From positions 2,108,001 to 2,172,000 of the forward strand of contig NZ_CP046453.1 in assembly GCF_009734405.1 (NCBI RefSeq): a DNA stretch of 64,000 nucleotides, in the 5' to 3' direction. Origin of the DNA: Corynebacterium comes (GTDB taxonomy: Bacteria; Actinomycetota; Actinomycetes; Mycobacteriales; Mycobacteriaceae). This document shows, piece after piece, positions 35,211-43,991 of the stretch. A model generated the notes under the pieces. It searched no databases and was not told the origin of the DNA. It saw nothing but the letters and a program-made list of their open reading frames with translations. A program made the position numbers and the translations under genes. Each line of letters starts with the position of its first letter. Positions within the stretch are counted from its first letter, which is position 1.

Positions 35211-37514
35211 ATGAGCACGCTGTACCTGCGCCACATCCACCGGCGGCTGCTGGACCGGGCAGTGATCCGGTCGGCGGCCGCCGGTGGCCGGATCCTGCTG
35301 GTCGACGGCCCCGCGGGCGCCAACCCCGCGAGCGTGCTCGACGCCCTTGCCGCGCAGCTGGCCGACAGCGCCCAGACCCGCATCCCGCTCTTCCCCTGGC
35401 ACGCCGGTCAGGCGGACTACCTCCGCGGGCTGCTGCCCTCCCGGCTCGATGCCCACGTCCTGCTCATCGACGACCTCCACCACGCGGATCAGGCCTCCCT
35501 CCACTACCTGGTCTCCCGCGTGCGCAGGCCCGATTCGACCACCACGGTGATCGCGTCCGTGGACGGGCCGGGGCTCCATCACCTGGCCACGGATGTCCTG
35601 CAGCTCCCGCCGCTGACCTTCGCGGAGACCGCCGGCTACCTCCAGGTGACCACCGGGTCCCGGATACCCGCGGACACAGTGCGTGTCATTCATGAGATGA
35701 CGCGGGGTCTGCCCACATTCATCGACGACCTCGTCGCGGCGACCCCCGCGGGCCATCTCGCCGAACCCGGCGCGGCGGTGCCGGTGCCGGAGAGCTGGCG
35801 GACCCGCTGGGCACAGATGACCGGGGGCCTGGAGCAGGAGGAGATCGACCGTCTCGTCGCAGGCGACCTCAACGTCCCGGCCGCCTTCCGCGCAGGCATC
35901 GTCCATTCCGTGCCCGCCCCGACCCGCACGGAACTCAGGTTCGTCGACCCCCGGGACGCCGCGGTGGCCCTGAGCAGACGCCCCACCGCCCCCGGCCCGG
36001 ACCTCGGCCCGGCCCCCGGTACCGAAGAGTACGAGGCCCGGCACCTCGCCCGGGCTCTGGAGCTCACGGCCCGACTGGATCTGCCCGCGGCGGAGGTCCA
36101 CCTCAACGAGTGCCGCGGGCTCGTCGACCCCCTCGAGCAGGACAGCCTGCGCGGTTACCTCGCGCTCAACCGGGGCAGACGCCGACGCGCCCAGGTGTTC
36201 CTCTCCGACACCGGGGCACTCCCCCGTCACGCCGCCCGCAGCGTCCTCCTCTCGCTCGCCGACTGGGACCTGACGGGGATGAGGGAGAAGGCGGCGTCGA
36301 TAAGCGTGGCGACCCGGGACCCGCGGGACGTCCGTGCGCACATGGAGGCGCGCATCCTCGCTCTCATCGCCGAGGCGGGGTTGTCGGGGACGATGCCCGC
36401 GATCGACCTCGAGCCGCAGGACCAGCTCAACCGGCAGCGGCTCGACATGGTCCACGGCTGGCTGTCGCTCACCTTCGACGATCCCCTCACCGCCCGGGAG
36501 AAACTGCAGTTCTTCCCGGGACAGTCACTCTCCATCGGTCTGTGGCAGGACGCCTGGCTCTCCCGGACCCTCTACGTCCTGGGCGAATGGTCCAACGCCG
36601 CGATGATCGTGGAGCGTGGGCTGGCCAGTGCAGAGGTCCACGCCATGCACCTGCTCGAGCCGATGCTGCTGTGGACGGGCGTGCAGATCGCCGCCATGCA
36701 GGGTGAGCACCAGCTGGCGCGCGACTACCTCCAGCGACTCACACTCAGCGAGAACGCCTTCCTGCTGCAGTCACTGCCCGCGGCGATGGGCCGGATGATC
36801 GTGTCCGCGACCAACGCGGACCTTCCGACCGCCCTGCGGGCCGGTGAGCTGCTCGCCAGGACCGTGGCGTCGACGGACACCCAGCACCCCGGGTTCTGGC
36901 CCTGGGAGGATGTGTACGCCCAGACCCTCATCCGCGCCGGGCGCATCGAACAGGCGGATGAGGTGATCACGACGGCGGAGGCGCGGCACACCCCCTCCGG
37001 CCTCGTCTCGCTCATGGCCAAGAACGCGGTGCCCCGGGCGACGATCCAGTTCCAGCGGGGCGAGACAGCCGCGGGTCTGCGGACCTTCGAGGCGGCCGTC
37101 GAGGCGATTTCGGGTACCCCCATGCCCGCCTACGAGGCCCGCATCCTCTTCGAGTACGGGAAGGTGCTGCGCCGGCACGGGCGTCGATCGCGGGCGGACG
37201 AGGTGCTCTCGCAGGCCGCCGAACTCTTCGCGCAGATGGGTGCGACCGTCATGGTCGGGCGCTGCCTGACTGAACGTCGGATCGGCGGGATCAGCGGCAC
37301 CGCGGGAGGTTCCGGGGCCGGTACGGACAACCCGCACGGTCTGACCCCCCAGGAGGAGCAGATCGCCGTGCGGGTCGCGGAGGGGGCGAGCAACGCGGAC
37401 GTCGCCCGGGAGCTGACCCTGTCCACGAAGACCGTGGAGTACCACCTGACGCGGGTGTACCGGAAGCTCGGGGTGAGCTCCCGGTCGCAGCTGCGTGGGC
37501 TGCTGGGGCGATAG
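35211..37514 (+). CDS. pcaO: LAL-type LuxR regulator, PcaO-like
   Basis: A 767-residue large LuxR regulator. The N-terminal ATPase-like domain has a Walker-B-like LLIDDLHHAD (about 85-93) but at the Walker A position only GPAGANP (33-39), without the GK[ST] core. The long helical middle resembles MalT/TPR repeats and the C-terminus (about 705-762) is a LuxR helix-turn-helix, LTPQEEQIAVRVAEGASNAD then STKTVEYHLTRVYRKLG. C. glutamicum PcaO, the activator of pcaHG, is likewise an LAL protein without Walker A. The gene stands 30 bp after the P450 operon and converges on pcaHGBC-pobA-pcaK. Confidence 0.8.
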   Translation: MSTLYLRHIHRRLLDRAVIRSAAAGGRILLVDGPAGANPASVLDALAAQLADSAQTRIPLFPWHAGQADYLRGLLPSRLDAHVLLIDDLHHADQASLHYLVSRVRRPDSTTTVIASVDGPGLHHLATDVLQLPPLTFAETAGYLQVTTGSRIPADTVRVIHEMTRGLPTFIDDLVAATPAGHLAEPGAAVPVPESWRTRWAQMTGGLEQEEIDRLVAGDLNVPAAFRAGIVHSVPAPTRTELRFVDPRDAAVALSRRPTAPGPDLGPAPGTEEYEARHLARALELTARLDLPAAEVHLNECRGLVDPLEQDSLRGYLALNRGRRRRAQVFLSDTGALPRHAARSVLLSLADWDLTGMREKAASISVATRDPRDVRAHMEARILALIAEAGLSGTMPAIDLEPQDQLNRQRLDMVHGWLSLTFDDPLTAREKLQFFPGQSLSIGLWQDAWLSRTLYVLGEWSNAAMIVERGLASAEVHAMHLLEPMLLWTGVQIAAMQGEHQLARDYLQRLTLSENAFLLQSLPAAMGRMIVSATNADLPTALRAGELLARTVASTDTQHPGFWPWEDVYAQTLIRAGRIEQADEVITTAEARHTPSGLVSLMAKNAVPRATIQFQRGETAAGLRTFEAAVEAISGTPMPAYEARILFEYGKVLRRHGRRSRADEVLSQAAELFAQMGATVMVGRCLTERRIGGISGTAGGSGAGTDNPHGLTPQEEQIAVRVAEGASNADVARELTLSTKTVEYHLTRVYRKLGVSSRSQLRGLLGR

Positions 37515-37614
37515 CGTGCCGGGCGTGTCAGGATCGGGCTGACTCTCTTCCGTACCCCGTCTTTTTCCGACGGTGCCCCGGCGAGATCAGCTCAATTCCG
37601 ACACCCTCCACAGA

Positions 37615-38928
37615 TCAGACCTTCCTCCGGACGTAGATCGGCCGGGTGAGGCTGAAGAGGACCGCCCCGAGCAGGCCGACGGCGGCGTAGGCGAAGAAGC
37701 CCCACGGGTGCGCCAGCCCCAGGCTGATGAGCAGCCCGCCGAGCAGGGGGCCGGAGATCGCGCCGAGGCGTCCGATGCCGGCGGAGAAGCCCATCGCGGT
37801 CGCGCGCATGGACGACGGGTGGTTCTCGCCGACGAAGGCGTAGACGAGGTTCTGTGAGGAGAACACGAACACGCCCGTGATGAACACGACCACGTACAGC
37901 CCGATGAGCGGCATCTTGATGGCCAGCATCGCCAGGAACACCGCAGATGTGACGAACCACAGCAGACCGGTCTTGCGTGGCGAGTGGATGTCGGAGACCC
38001 GGCCGGCGATGATCAGGCCGACGATCGCGCCGATGTTGAGCACCATGAGGAAGCCCAGGGCGTTGCCGAGGTCGTAGTCCGCCGCCCGCATGATCTGCGG
38101 GAGCCACGTGTTGAGACCGTAAACCAGGAGCAGCCCCATGAAGGACGCGCCCCAGATCGCCAGGGAGTTGCGGCGGTATTTCGGGGAGACCAGTGCAGAC
38201 AGGGAACTCTGCTCCTTCTGGTCCTGCGCGGCGGCGAGGTCGAGTTCGTCGCTGAGTTCCATGCCGTAATTGTCGGCGATGGCCTCCGCCTCTTCTCGAC
38301 GCCCCTTCGCCAGCAGGTACTGCGGCGATTCCGGCAGCAGGAAGTACATGACCGGGGTGAGGATGAGGCCGGGCACCGCGCCGACGATGAACAGGGAGTG
38401 CCAGCCGAAGTCCGCGATCATGAGGATCGCCAGCAGCGCGGTGAGCACGGCACCGACGTGGTAGCCGGTCATGACGGTGGTGGTGGAGGAACCGGCCCGG
38501 GAGCGTCCGCGGAATTCGGTGACCATGGAGATCGCGGTGGGCAGGCAGCCGCCGAGGCCGACGCCGGCGAGGAAACGCAGGAGGATGAACATCCAGACGC
38601 TGCTCACGAAGCCCATACCCAGAGTGAGCAGGGAGAAGGCGAGGACGGAGACGATCATCACCCAGCGGCGGCCGAGCTTGTCGGTCAGGGTGCCGATGGC
38701 CAGGGCGCCGATGGTCATGCCGACCAGGCCGGAGGTGGCGATCTGCGTGCCTTCGGCTGCGGTGAGGTTCCAGGCGGGATCATCCATCATCGACGGCATG
38801 ACCGCACCGAGGACGACCATGTCGAAGCCGTCCAGCAGGACCGCGATCCAGCACAGCAGCGTGACGATGAACGGACTGCGGGCCACGCCGACAGGGACGC
38901 GGGAGGGGGAACTGATGCCGGTGCTCAT
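37615..38928 (-). CDS. pcaK: MFS 4-hydroxybenzoate/protocatechuate transporter
   Basis: A 437-residue major facilitator protein with twelve predicted membrane segments. LLDGFDMVVLGAVMP in helix 1 is the DGFD signature of the aromatic acid:H+ symporter (AAHS) family and GTLTDKLGRRWVM is the loop 2-3 motif. It is translated from an ATG directly following the pobA stop codon (no gap), as last gene of the pca/pob operon, so uptake of 4-hydroxybenzoate or protocatechuate is the natural role. A weak stem CCGTC/GACGG lies 40-60 bp past its stop. Confidence 0.9.
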   Translation of the reverse strand: MSTGISSPSRVPVGVARSPFIVTLLCWIAVLLDGFDMVVLGAVMPSMMDDPAWNLTAAEGTQIATSGLVGMTIGALAIGTLTDKLGRRWVMIVSVLAFSLLTLGMGFVSSVWMFILLRFLAGVGLGGCLPTAISMVTEFRGRSRAGSSTTTVMTGYHVGAVLTALLAILMIADFGWHSLFIVGAVPGLILTPVMYFLLPESPQYLLAKGRREEAEAIADNYGMELSDELDLAAAQDQKEQSSLSALVSPKYRRNSLAIWGASFMGLLLVYGLNTWLPQIMRAADYDLGNALGFLMVLNIGAIVGLIIAGRVSDIHSPRKTGLLWFVTSAVFLAMLAIKMPLIGLYVVVFITGVFVFSSQNLVYAFVGENHPSSMRATAMGFSAGIGRLGAISGPLLGGLLISLGLAHPWGFFAYAAVGLLGAVLFSLTRPIYVRRKV

Positions 38929-40122
38929 CTATACCTCGAAGGTCGGGAGGTCGATGCCCACGTACTGCTCTGCCAGGTACTTGCGGCCGGCCTCGGTGGC
39001 CAGGACGGAACGCAGCTCGGCGCGGCTGCGCTGGGTCTGGAAGTAGGGGTCCTCCGGGACGGTGTGGAGCATGGAGGACATCCAGTAGGAGAAGTGCTGG
39101 GCCTTCCACACACGCGGGACGGCCAGGGCGGAGTACTGGTCGAGCAGGTCGGTGTTGTTCTTCTTGATCGCCCGGGCCAGGCCCGGCGCCAGGACGGAGA
39201 CGTCGGCGACGGCGAGGTTGAGGCCCTTCGCGCCGGTGGGCGGCACGGTGTGGGCGGCGTCGCCGGCGAGGAAGAGTCGGCCGCGCTGCATCGGGTCGGT
39301 GACCGCGGAGCGGAAGCGCAGGACGGCCTTGTCGAAGATCTCCCCTTCGGCCACGCGCAGGTCATCGGTGCTCACCCGCTTGTGCAGCTCCTCCCAGATG
39401 CGTTCGTCGGACCACATGTCCACGGAGTCCTCCGGGTTGCACTGGAGGTAGTAACGCTGGACGGTGTCGCTGCGGGTGGAGATCAGCGCGAAGCCGTCGG
39501 GAGAGTTGGCGTAGATCAGTTCCTTCTGGGTCTTCGGGGCGTTGACCAGGATGCCGAACCACGCGAAGGGGTACTCGTGCTTCGAGCGCACTGCCCCGGG
39601 CAGCTCGGTGATGAGCTTGCGGTTCGGGGAGGCGGAGCCGTCGCCGGCCATGACGTAGTCGGCGGTGAGCTGCAGCTGCCCGCCGTCCTCGCCGGTGTAG
39701 GTGATGGTGACCTGGTCGTCGTCATAACCGGTGACGTCATCGACGGTGGTGTTGAACAGGATCGGCTGGCCGTCGGCGAGGCGCCGGGCGATGAAGTCCT
39801 TGAGGTACTCGTGCTGCGGGTAGACGGCCATGTGGTGGCCGGTCAGGCCCGCCAGGTCGATGCGGGTGCGCTCGCCGTCGATGGCCAGCTCAATGGCGTC
39901 GTCGATGTCGGCCTCGCGGTCCATGCGATCGCCGACGCCGGTCTCCCGCATCAGTCGCATGGTGCCCTGCTCGAGGACGCCGGCGCGGACGGTCTCCTCG
40001 ACCTCCTGCCGGGAGCGGGACTCGAAGACCACGGACTCGATGCCGTAGTTGTGGTGGAGCAGGTGTGCCAGGGTCAGGCCGGCTGGGCCGGCACCGATGA
40101 TGGCGACTGGAGTGTGGGTCAC
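38929..40122 (-). CDS. pobA: 4-hydroxybenzoate 3-monooxygenase
   Basis: A 397-residue flavin hydroxylase that turns 4-hydroxybenzoate into protocatechuate with NAD(P)H and oxygen. VAIIGAGPAGLTLAHLL is the FAD loop, ADYVMAGDGSASPNR the DG motif, and LFLAGDAAHTVPPTGAKGLN the GD motif with the PPTGAKG stretch specific to PobA. Length is normal. It starts 21 bp after pcaC. It connects the P450 operon product to the pca genes transcribed in the same message. Confidence 0.96.
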   Translation of the reverse strand: MTHTPVAIIGAGPAGLTLAHLLHHNYGIESVVFESRSRQEVEETVRAGVLEQGTMRLMRETGVGDRMDREADIDDAIELAIDGERTRIDLAGLTGHHMAVYPQHEYLKDFIARRLADGQPILFNTTVDDVTGYDDDQVTITYTGEDGGQLQLTADYVMAGDGSASPNRKLITELPGAVRSKHEYPFAWFGILVNAPKTQKELIYANSPDGFALISTRSDTVQRYYLQCNPEDSVDMWSDERIWEELHKRVSTDDLRVAEGEIFDKAVLRFRSAVTDPMQRGRLFLAGDAAHTVPPTGAKGLNLAVADVSVLAPGLARAIKKNNTDLLDQYSALAVPRVWKAQHFSYWMSSMLHTVPEDPYFQTQRSRAELRSVLATEAGRKYLAEQYVGIDLPTFEV

Positions 40123-40143
40123 GTCAATTGTCCTTAGTGGTGG

Positions 40144-40557
40144 TCAGTTGTTGTCGATGTCGGCCACGGCCGCCGACAGCAGCTTGAAACCGTGGTTGGA
40201 GTTGGGCACGCCGGCGTAGACGGCGGTGTGGAGGAGGACCTCGCCGATGACGTCGGAGTCCACGCCCGCACGCAGCGCGGCGCGGATGTGCATGTCCAGC
40301 TCGCCGTCGTTGCCCACGGCCGTGAGGATGGCGATGGTCAGCAGGCGGCGCTGGGTGTGGTCGAGTGCGTCGCGGTTCCAGATGTCGCCCCACGCGGTGC
40401 GGGTGATGAAGTCCTGGAATTTCTCGGTCACCGGCGTCTGCTTCTCGACGGCCGCGTCAACGTGCGCGTCACCGAGCACCGCCCGGCGGTTGCGCATCCC
40501 GACCTCGTGGGCCGCGGCGCGGCCCTCCTGGTAGTTGTCCGTCATGTCAGTGTCCAT
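40144..40557 (-). CDS. pcaC: 4-carboxymuconolactone decarboxylase
   Basis: A 137-residue CMD-family enzyme converting 4-carboxymuconolactone to 3-oxoadipate enol-lactone. DFITRTAWGDIWNRDALDHT and LLHTAVYAGVPNSNHGFKLL are PcaC signatures; there is no CxxC pair, unlike the AhpD-like protein at 284-742. It starts inside the pcaB end (11-base overlap) where AAGGA stands eight bases upstream; an in-frame ATG four codons later is possible. It is separate from PcaD, not a PcaL-type fusion. Confidence 0.95.
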   Translation of the reverse strand: MDTDMTDNYQEGRAAAHEVGMRNRRAVLGDAHVDAAVEKQTPVTEKFQDFITRTAWGDIWNRDALDHTQRRLLTIAILTAVGNDGELDMHIRAALRAGVDSDVIGEVLLHTAVYAGVPNSNHGFKLLSAAVADIDNN

Positions 40558-41719
40558 CGTGGTGTCCTTCCCGGGGGCGGAGCACGGCGTCGACGATGTC
40601 GCCGGCGTGCCCGGTGTTGAGGTTGTTCAGGTCGTGGCCGGTCAACGCGATGTTGCGGGCCATGGCGTCGGTGTCCACACGGATGCCGTCGAGGCTGGTC
40701 CGGATGCGGGAGACCGCGGATGCGGTGGCGGCGAGCAGGTCGCGCAGCGTCTGCCATTCGGCGTGCCAGCTGCCCACCCCGCGCTGCCAGCGGCAGTCGA
40801 GTGCGTCCAGCAGGGTGGCCGCCAGGGCCGGGGTGCGACGGGCGTAGCCGTCGCAGGCGACTGCGGCGGCCGGGTTGGCCTTGTGCGGCATCGAGGAGCT
40901 GCCGCCCGGGGTGGCTTCGGCGAGTTCGCCGATCTCCGTGGCCGAGTACGCCACGACGTCACCGGCGATCTTGCGCACGGCGCCTGCGACCCGGGCCGCG
41001 GACACGCCCACGGCGACGAGCGGCTGACGGTTGGTGTGCCACACCACCGGGGTGGCGGCCAGGCCGAGGCCCTCGGCGAGCAGGTCATGGACCTTCACAC
41101 CGTCCGGGTGGGTGGCCACCAGGTTGCCGGTGGCGCCGGCGTACTGCACGGGCAGGGCTGCGGCGGCGGCGGACAGTGCGGCCGAGGCCTGCTGCACTCC
41201 CTCCAGCCAGCCGACGACGACCGCGCCGAAGGTGGTGGGCAGTGCCTGCTGGCCGAGGGTACGGCCCATGACGGGGGTGTCACGATGGGTCCGGGCGAGC
41301 TCGGCGAGCAGGGCCTCCACGCCCGTCAGCTCGCCGTCGAGCACGCTGATCGCACGGCGGCTGCACAGCACGAGCGCGGTGTCGATGGCGTCCTGGCTCG
41401 TCGCCCCGACGTGCACGCCACCGGGGTGCTCGCCTGCCCGGCGCTTGAGCTCGGCGGCCAGCGGGATCGCCGGGTTGCCGCCGGCGGCCGAGGCCACGGC
41501 TATGGCGGCGAGGGTCTCGGCGTCGACCTCGAAGCCGGCCACCGCCGTCCGGGCTGCCAGGGCGGACTCCGGGTCGATGATCCCGGCGCGCTCGGCGGCG
41601 TCGGCGAGCGCACCTTCAAACTCGACGATGGCGTTCAGGAACGCGACGTCGGAGAGGTGCTCGTGCGCGGCGGTGTCGCCGCCGGCGAGATCACCGTAGA
41701 GGGAACGGCTCAGGTCCAT
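40547..41719 (-). CDS. pcaB: 3-carboxy-cis,cis-muconate cycloisomerase
   Basis: A fumarase/aspartase superfamily protein of 390 residues, cyclising 3-carboxymuconate to 4-carboxymuconolactone. GGSSSMPHKANPAAAV is the superfamily signature loop with the catalytic Ser, and GATSQDAIDTA and GRTLGQQALPTTFG are typical of the PcaB group. Length is somewhat short of the 440-450 found in proteobacteria but usual for actinobacteria. It lies 21 bp after pcaG and overlaps pcaC. Confidence 0.95.
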   Translation of the reverse strand: MDLSRSLYGDLAGGDTAAHEHLSDVAFLNAIVEFEGALADAAERAGIIDPESALAARTAVAGFEVDAETLAAIAVASAAGGNPAIPLAAELKRRAGEHPGGVHVGATSQDAIDTALVLCSRRAISVLDGELTGVEALLAELARTHRDTPVMGRTLGQQALPTTFGAVVVGWLEGVQQASAALSAAAAALPVQYAGATGNLVATHPDGVKVHDLLAEGLGLAATPVVWHTNRQPLVAVGVSAARVAGAVRKIAGDVVAYSATEIGELAEATPGGSSSMPHKANPAAAVACDGYARRTPALAATLLDALDCRWQRGVGSWHAEWQTLRDLLAATASAVSRIRTSLDGIRVDTDAMARNIALTGHDLNNLNTGHAGDIVDAVLRPREGHHDGH

Positions 41720-41740
41720 GGATTGTCCTTGGGGTGTGGG

Positions 41741-42382
41741 TCAGATGAGGAAGAACGGGGTTTCGCGCGCCGGGTCCTCGTGCTGGACGACGATGTTCAG
41801 GCGGTAGCCGTTGCCGTTCTTCTCCGCGACGAGCAGGTGGCGGCGGGACTCGTCGACCAGCTGCAGGACCGGGTCGACGGCGTTCGCCTCGGTGTTCTCC
41901 GGGAAGTAGAGGCGGGTGTAGAGACGCTCGAGCATGCCGCGGGCGAACAGGCCCAGCTTGAGGTGCGGGGCCTCGGTGTCCCGGCCGTCGACCTCGATCG
42001 CGCCCGGCAGAAGGGTGGTGAAGGTGACCGATCCGGTCTCGTCGACCATGCCGCGGCCGAGGCCACGGAAGCCTTCGGCGCTCGCCTTGCCGCCGGTGCG
42101 CGGATCCAGCGGGGAGTTGAACACGCCCTGTCCGTCGGTCTGCCAGATCTCGATCATGGCGTCGGCGATCGGATCACCGTTGCCGTCGATGACGGTGGTG
42201 GTGACGTGCACGGCGCCTTCGGTGCCCTCGGGGACGATCTTCTCGGAGTCCTCGAGGGTCAGGCCGATGTGGACGTAGGGCCCGACCGTCTGGGAGGGGG
42301 TGATGCCGAAGCCGGCCTCGTCCTGGTCCAGAATGTCGGAGACCGGGTAACGGAACTCGCCGGTCTTGTGGGTGTCGATCAT
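41741..42382 (-). CDS. pcaG: Protocatechuate 3,4-dioxygenase alpha subunit
   Basis: The non-catalytic alpha chain (213 residues) of the intradiol dioxygenase. TPSQTVGPYVHIGL near residue 30 and DAMIEIWQTDGQG are the family signatures; the iron ligands Tyr/His of the beta chain are absent, as expected for alpha. GGAGC precedes the ATG at normal spacing, 45 bp after the pcaH stop. It assembles with PcaH into the ring-cleaving complex that makes 3-carboxymuconate. Confidence 0.96.
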   Translation of the reverse strand: MIDTHKTGEFRYPVSDILDQDEAGFGITPSQTVGPYVHIGLTLEDSEKIVPEGTEGAVHVTTTVIDGNGDPIADAMIEIWQTDGQGVFNSPLDPRTGGKASAEGFRGLGRGMVDETGSVTFTTLLPGAIEVDGRDTEAPHLKLGLFARGMLERLYTRLYFPENTEANAVDPVLQLVDESRRHLLVAEKNGNGYRLNIVVQHEDPARETPFFLI

Positions 42383-42427
42383 GGTGGATGCTCCTGGGGG
42401 TCGTCTGTGTTCTGCTGCGGACGGGAA

Positions 42428-43126
42428 CTACTCGAACGGGGTGGCGTGACGGCCACGCAGCACGATGTCGAACTTGTAGCCCAGTGCGTGGTTCGGTCGG
42501 GTCTCGTCGTAGTCGAAGACGGCGATCATGCGCTCGCGGGCGCCGGCCGGGACCGAGTTGTAGATGGGGTCCTGGAAGAACATCGGATCCCCCGGGAAGT
42601 ACATCTGGGTGATCAGCCGCTCGCCGAACTGGCGGCCGTAGAGGGAGAAGTGGATGTGTGCCGGACGCCAGGCGTTGTGGTGGTTGCCCCACGGGTAGCA
42701 GCCGGGCATGACAGTGAGGAAGCTGTAGTGTCCGTTCTCGTCCGTCATGGTGCGCGCGATGCCGTTGAAGTGCGGGTCGAGCGGCGCCGGCCAGGAGTCG
42801 TTCTTGTGGCGGTAACGGCCGGCGGCGTTGGCCTGCCATGCCTCCACGAGGGTGTGGGGAACGGGCTTGCCGTCCCAGCCGAGGACTCGACCGTGGACGA
42901 AGATGCGCTGTCCGATGGCCTCGCCGCCGTTGGCCTGGGTCATGTCGTTGTCGGCGTCACCGAGGTCGCGGTCCCCGAAGACCGGGCCGGTGATTTCGCC
43001 GAGCCGCTCGGGGACCAGGATGAGGTCGTTTCCCGGGTTGCGCTTGACGGTGGTGCGGTACTCCGGGAAGAGGAGCGGAGCGAAGAACCCGTCAGTCGAC
43101 ACGTTCTGCTTGTCAGAGGAGTGCAA
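42428..43126 (-). CDS. pcaH: Protocatechuate 3,4-dioxygenase beta subunit
   Basis: The catalytic beta chain of 232 residues. LVEAWQANAAGRYRHKND and GCYPWGNHHNAWRPAHIHFS are diagnostic: the Tyr and the His-x-His of RPAHIH bind Fe(III). It cleaves the protocatechuate ring between the hydroxyls. First gene of the operon pcaH-pcaG-pcaB-pcaC-pobA-pcaK (about 5.5 kb, gaps of 0-45 bp). Its upstream region has a candidate promoter, a GlxR-type site and two spaced repeats where an activator such as PcaO could act. Confidence 0.97.
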   Translation of the reverse strand: MHSSDKQNVSTDGFFAPLLFPEYRTTVKRNPGNDLILVPERLGEITGPVFGDRDLGDADNDMTQANGGEAIGQRIFVHGRVLGWDGKPVPHTLVEAWQANAAGRYRHKNDSWPAPLDPHFNGIARTMTDENGHYSFLTVMPGCYPWGNHHNAWRPAHIHFSLYGRQFGERLITQMYFPGDPMFFQDPIYNSVPAGARERMIAVFDYDETRPNHALGYKFDIVLRGRHATPFE

Positions 43127-43155
43127 TGTGAAGCCTCTCTAGTGGTGGGCCATCA

Positions 43156-43198
43156 AGTGATGACCGTCACGCTAGAGGGGATGTTCAGCCTTAAGCAA
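43156..43198 (-). promoter_or_regulatory. pcaH promoter with GlxR/CRP-type site
   Basis: On the minus strand TTGCTT (43198-43193) and TAGCGT (43174-43169) are 18 bp apart. The sequence AGTGA-N6-TCACG (43156-43171) has the core GTGA-N6-TCAC of corynebacterial GlxR (CRP-like) sites and covers the end of the -10 box and the expected transcript start, a position typical of repression. Binding is inferred. Confidence 0.55.
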
Positions 43199-43270
43199 TC
43201 CGTTCACCTGCCGAACACCAAGGGCCCGGGCCTACCGCTCCGAGCTGGGGATTCACGCCGGACCCGACCC

Positions 43271-43287
43271 AGGGGTTCATTAGGGGT
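43271..43287 (-). promoter_or_regulatory. 11-bp-spaced direct repeats upstream of pcaH
   Basis: Two copies of AGGGGT (43271-43276, 43282-43287) lie one helical turn apart, about 110-125 bp upstream of the inferred pcaH transcript start; a palindrome GGCCCGGGCC (43223-43232) lies nearer, around -61 to -70. Either could be the activator site. In C. glutamicum PcaO binds an AACCCC-containing imperfect palindrome upstream of pcaHG; an exact copy is not present here. Confidence 0.35.
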
Positions 43288-43316
43288 GGGCGCCAGGGTT
43301 TCCGGGACGACGCCCG

Positions 43317-43649
43317 TCAACCCCAGAAGATCGGGTCCTCGTGACTGTCGAGGAAATCCAGCAGCTCCTGGACCTTGACGGTGGGCTCACGCCGGTCGTA
43401 GAGGTGGAATTTCCCGTTCCGGTCCCGCCAGTAAAGGCTCCACAACCCGGTCTTCATGGTGAAGCGCAGGCGGGCCACCGGGAAGGTGCTCCATTCCAGG
43501 CCCTCCTGCCACGGTGGGCGGCGCTCGACGATGGTCACGTGCCGGTCGGCCACCAGGGCCTCCACCCGCAGCTGCTCCTGCACATGTTCGGGCACGCGGG
43601 TGGCGCACCATTTCCGGATCCGGGCGACGTCGAGTTCTGGCTTGGCCAT
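43317..43649 (-). CDS. DUF3024 protein
   Basis: A 110-residue protein matching the DUF3024 family: an N-terminal helix DVARIRKWCATRVPEHVQEQ, then VTIVERRPPW and RLRFTMKTGLWSLYWRDRNG, ending in a short helix. The family has no known function. It follows the thioredoxin-like gene after 9 bp and seems to be the last gene of the ArsR-led operon, although DUF3024 genes also occur alone elsewhere. No membrane segment or signal peptide. Confidence 0.85.
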   Translation of the reverse strand: MAKPELDVARIRKWCATRVPEHVQEQLRVEALVADRHVTIVERRPPWQEGLEWSTFPVARLRFTMKTGLWSLYWRDRNGKFHLYDRREPTVKVQELLDFLDSHEDPIFWG

Positions 43650-43658
43650 GCCCGCATG

Positions 43659-43976
43659 TTACTTCGGGGCCTGCAGCTTCTGCCGCAGCAGCGTCTTGAC
43701 CTCCTCGACGTCCAGCACCGTGCCGCTGCTGACCACGGCCCCGTCGATGACCAGCGCCGGGGTGCTCATGACGGAATAGGCGGCGATCTGCGCGTAGTCG
43801 GTGACATGCTCGATGGGCTCGGCGCTGCCCATCTCCGCCAGAGCCCGGGTCACGGACGCCTCGAGCGCCTGGCATTTCCGGCACCCGGGGCCGAGGATCT
43901 TCACGCGTGCGTCACTGACCTCCGGGGCGGACATGCCTACCTGGATGGTCTCCTTCTTCTTTCCGAACAGTCCCAT
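43659..43976 (-). CDS. Small thioredoxin-fold protein (thioredoxin_3 type)
   Basis: A 105-residue protein with KILGPGCRKCQALEASV (active pair Cys32, Cys35) and the cis-Pro region VMSTPALVIDGAVV. This small thioredoxin family is often found beside PF03773 permeases, as here (15-bp gap). It could reduce a metalloid or a cysteine pair of the permease or regulator. GAGG-type ribosome bases lie before the ATG. Confidence 0.9.
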   Translation of the reverse strand: MGLFGKKKETIQVGMSAPEVSDARVKILGPGCRKCQALEASVTRALAEMGSAEPIEHVTDYAQIAAYSVMSTPALVIDGAVVSSGTVLDVEEVKTLLRQKLQAPK

Positions 43977-43991
43977 GATGGTGCCTCTTTC

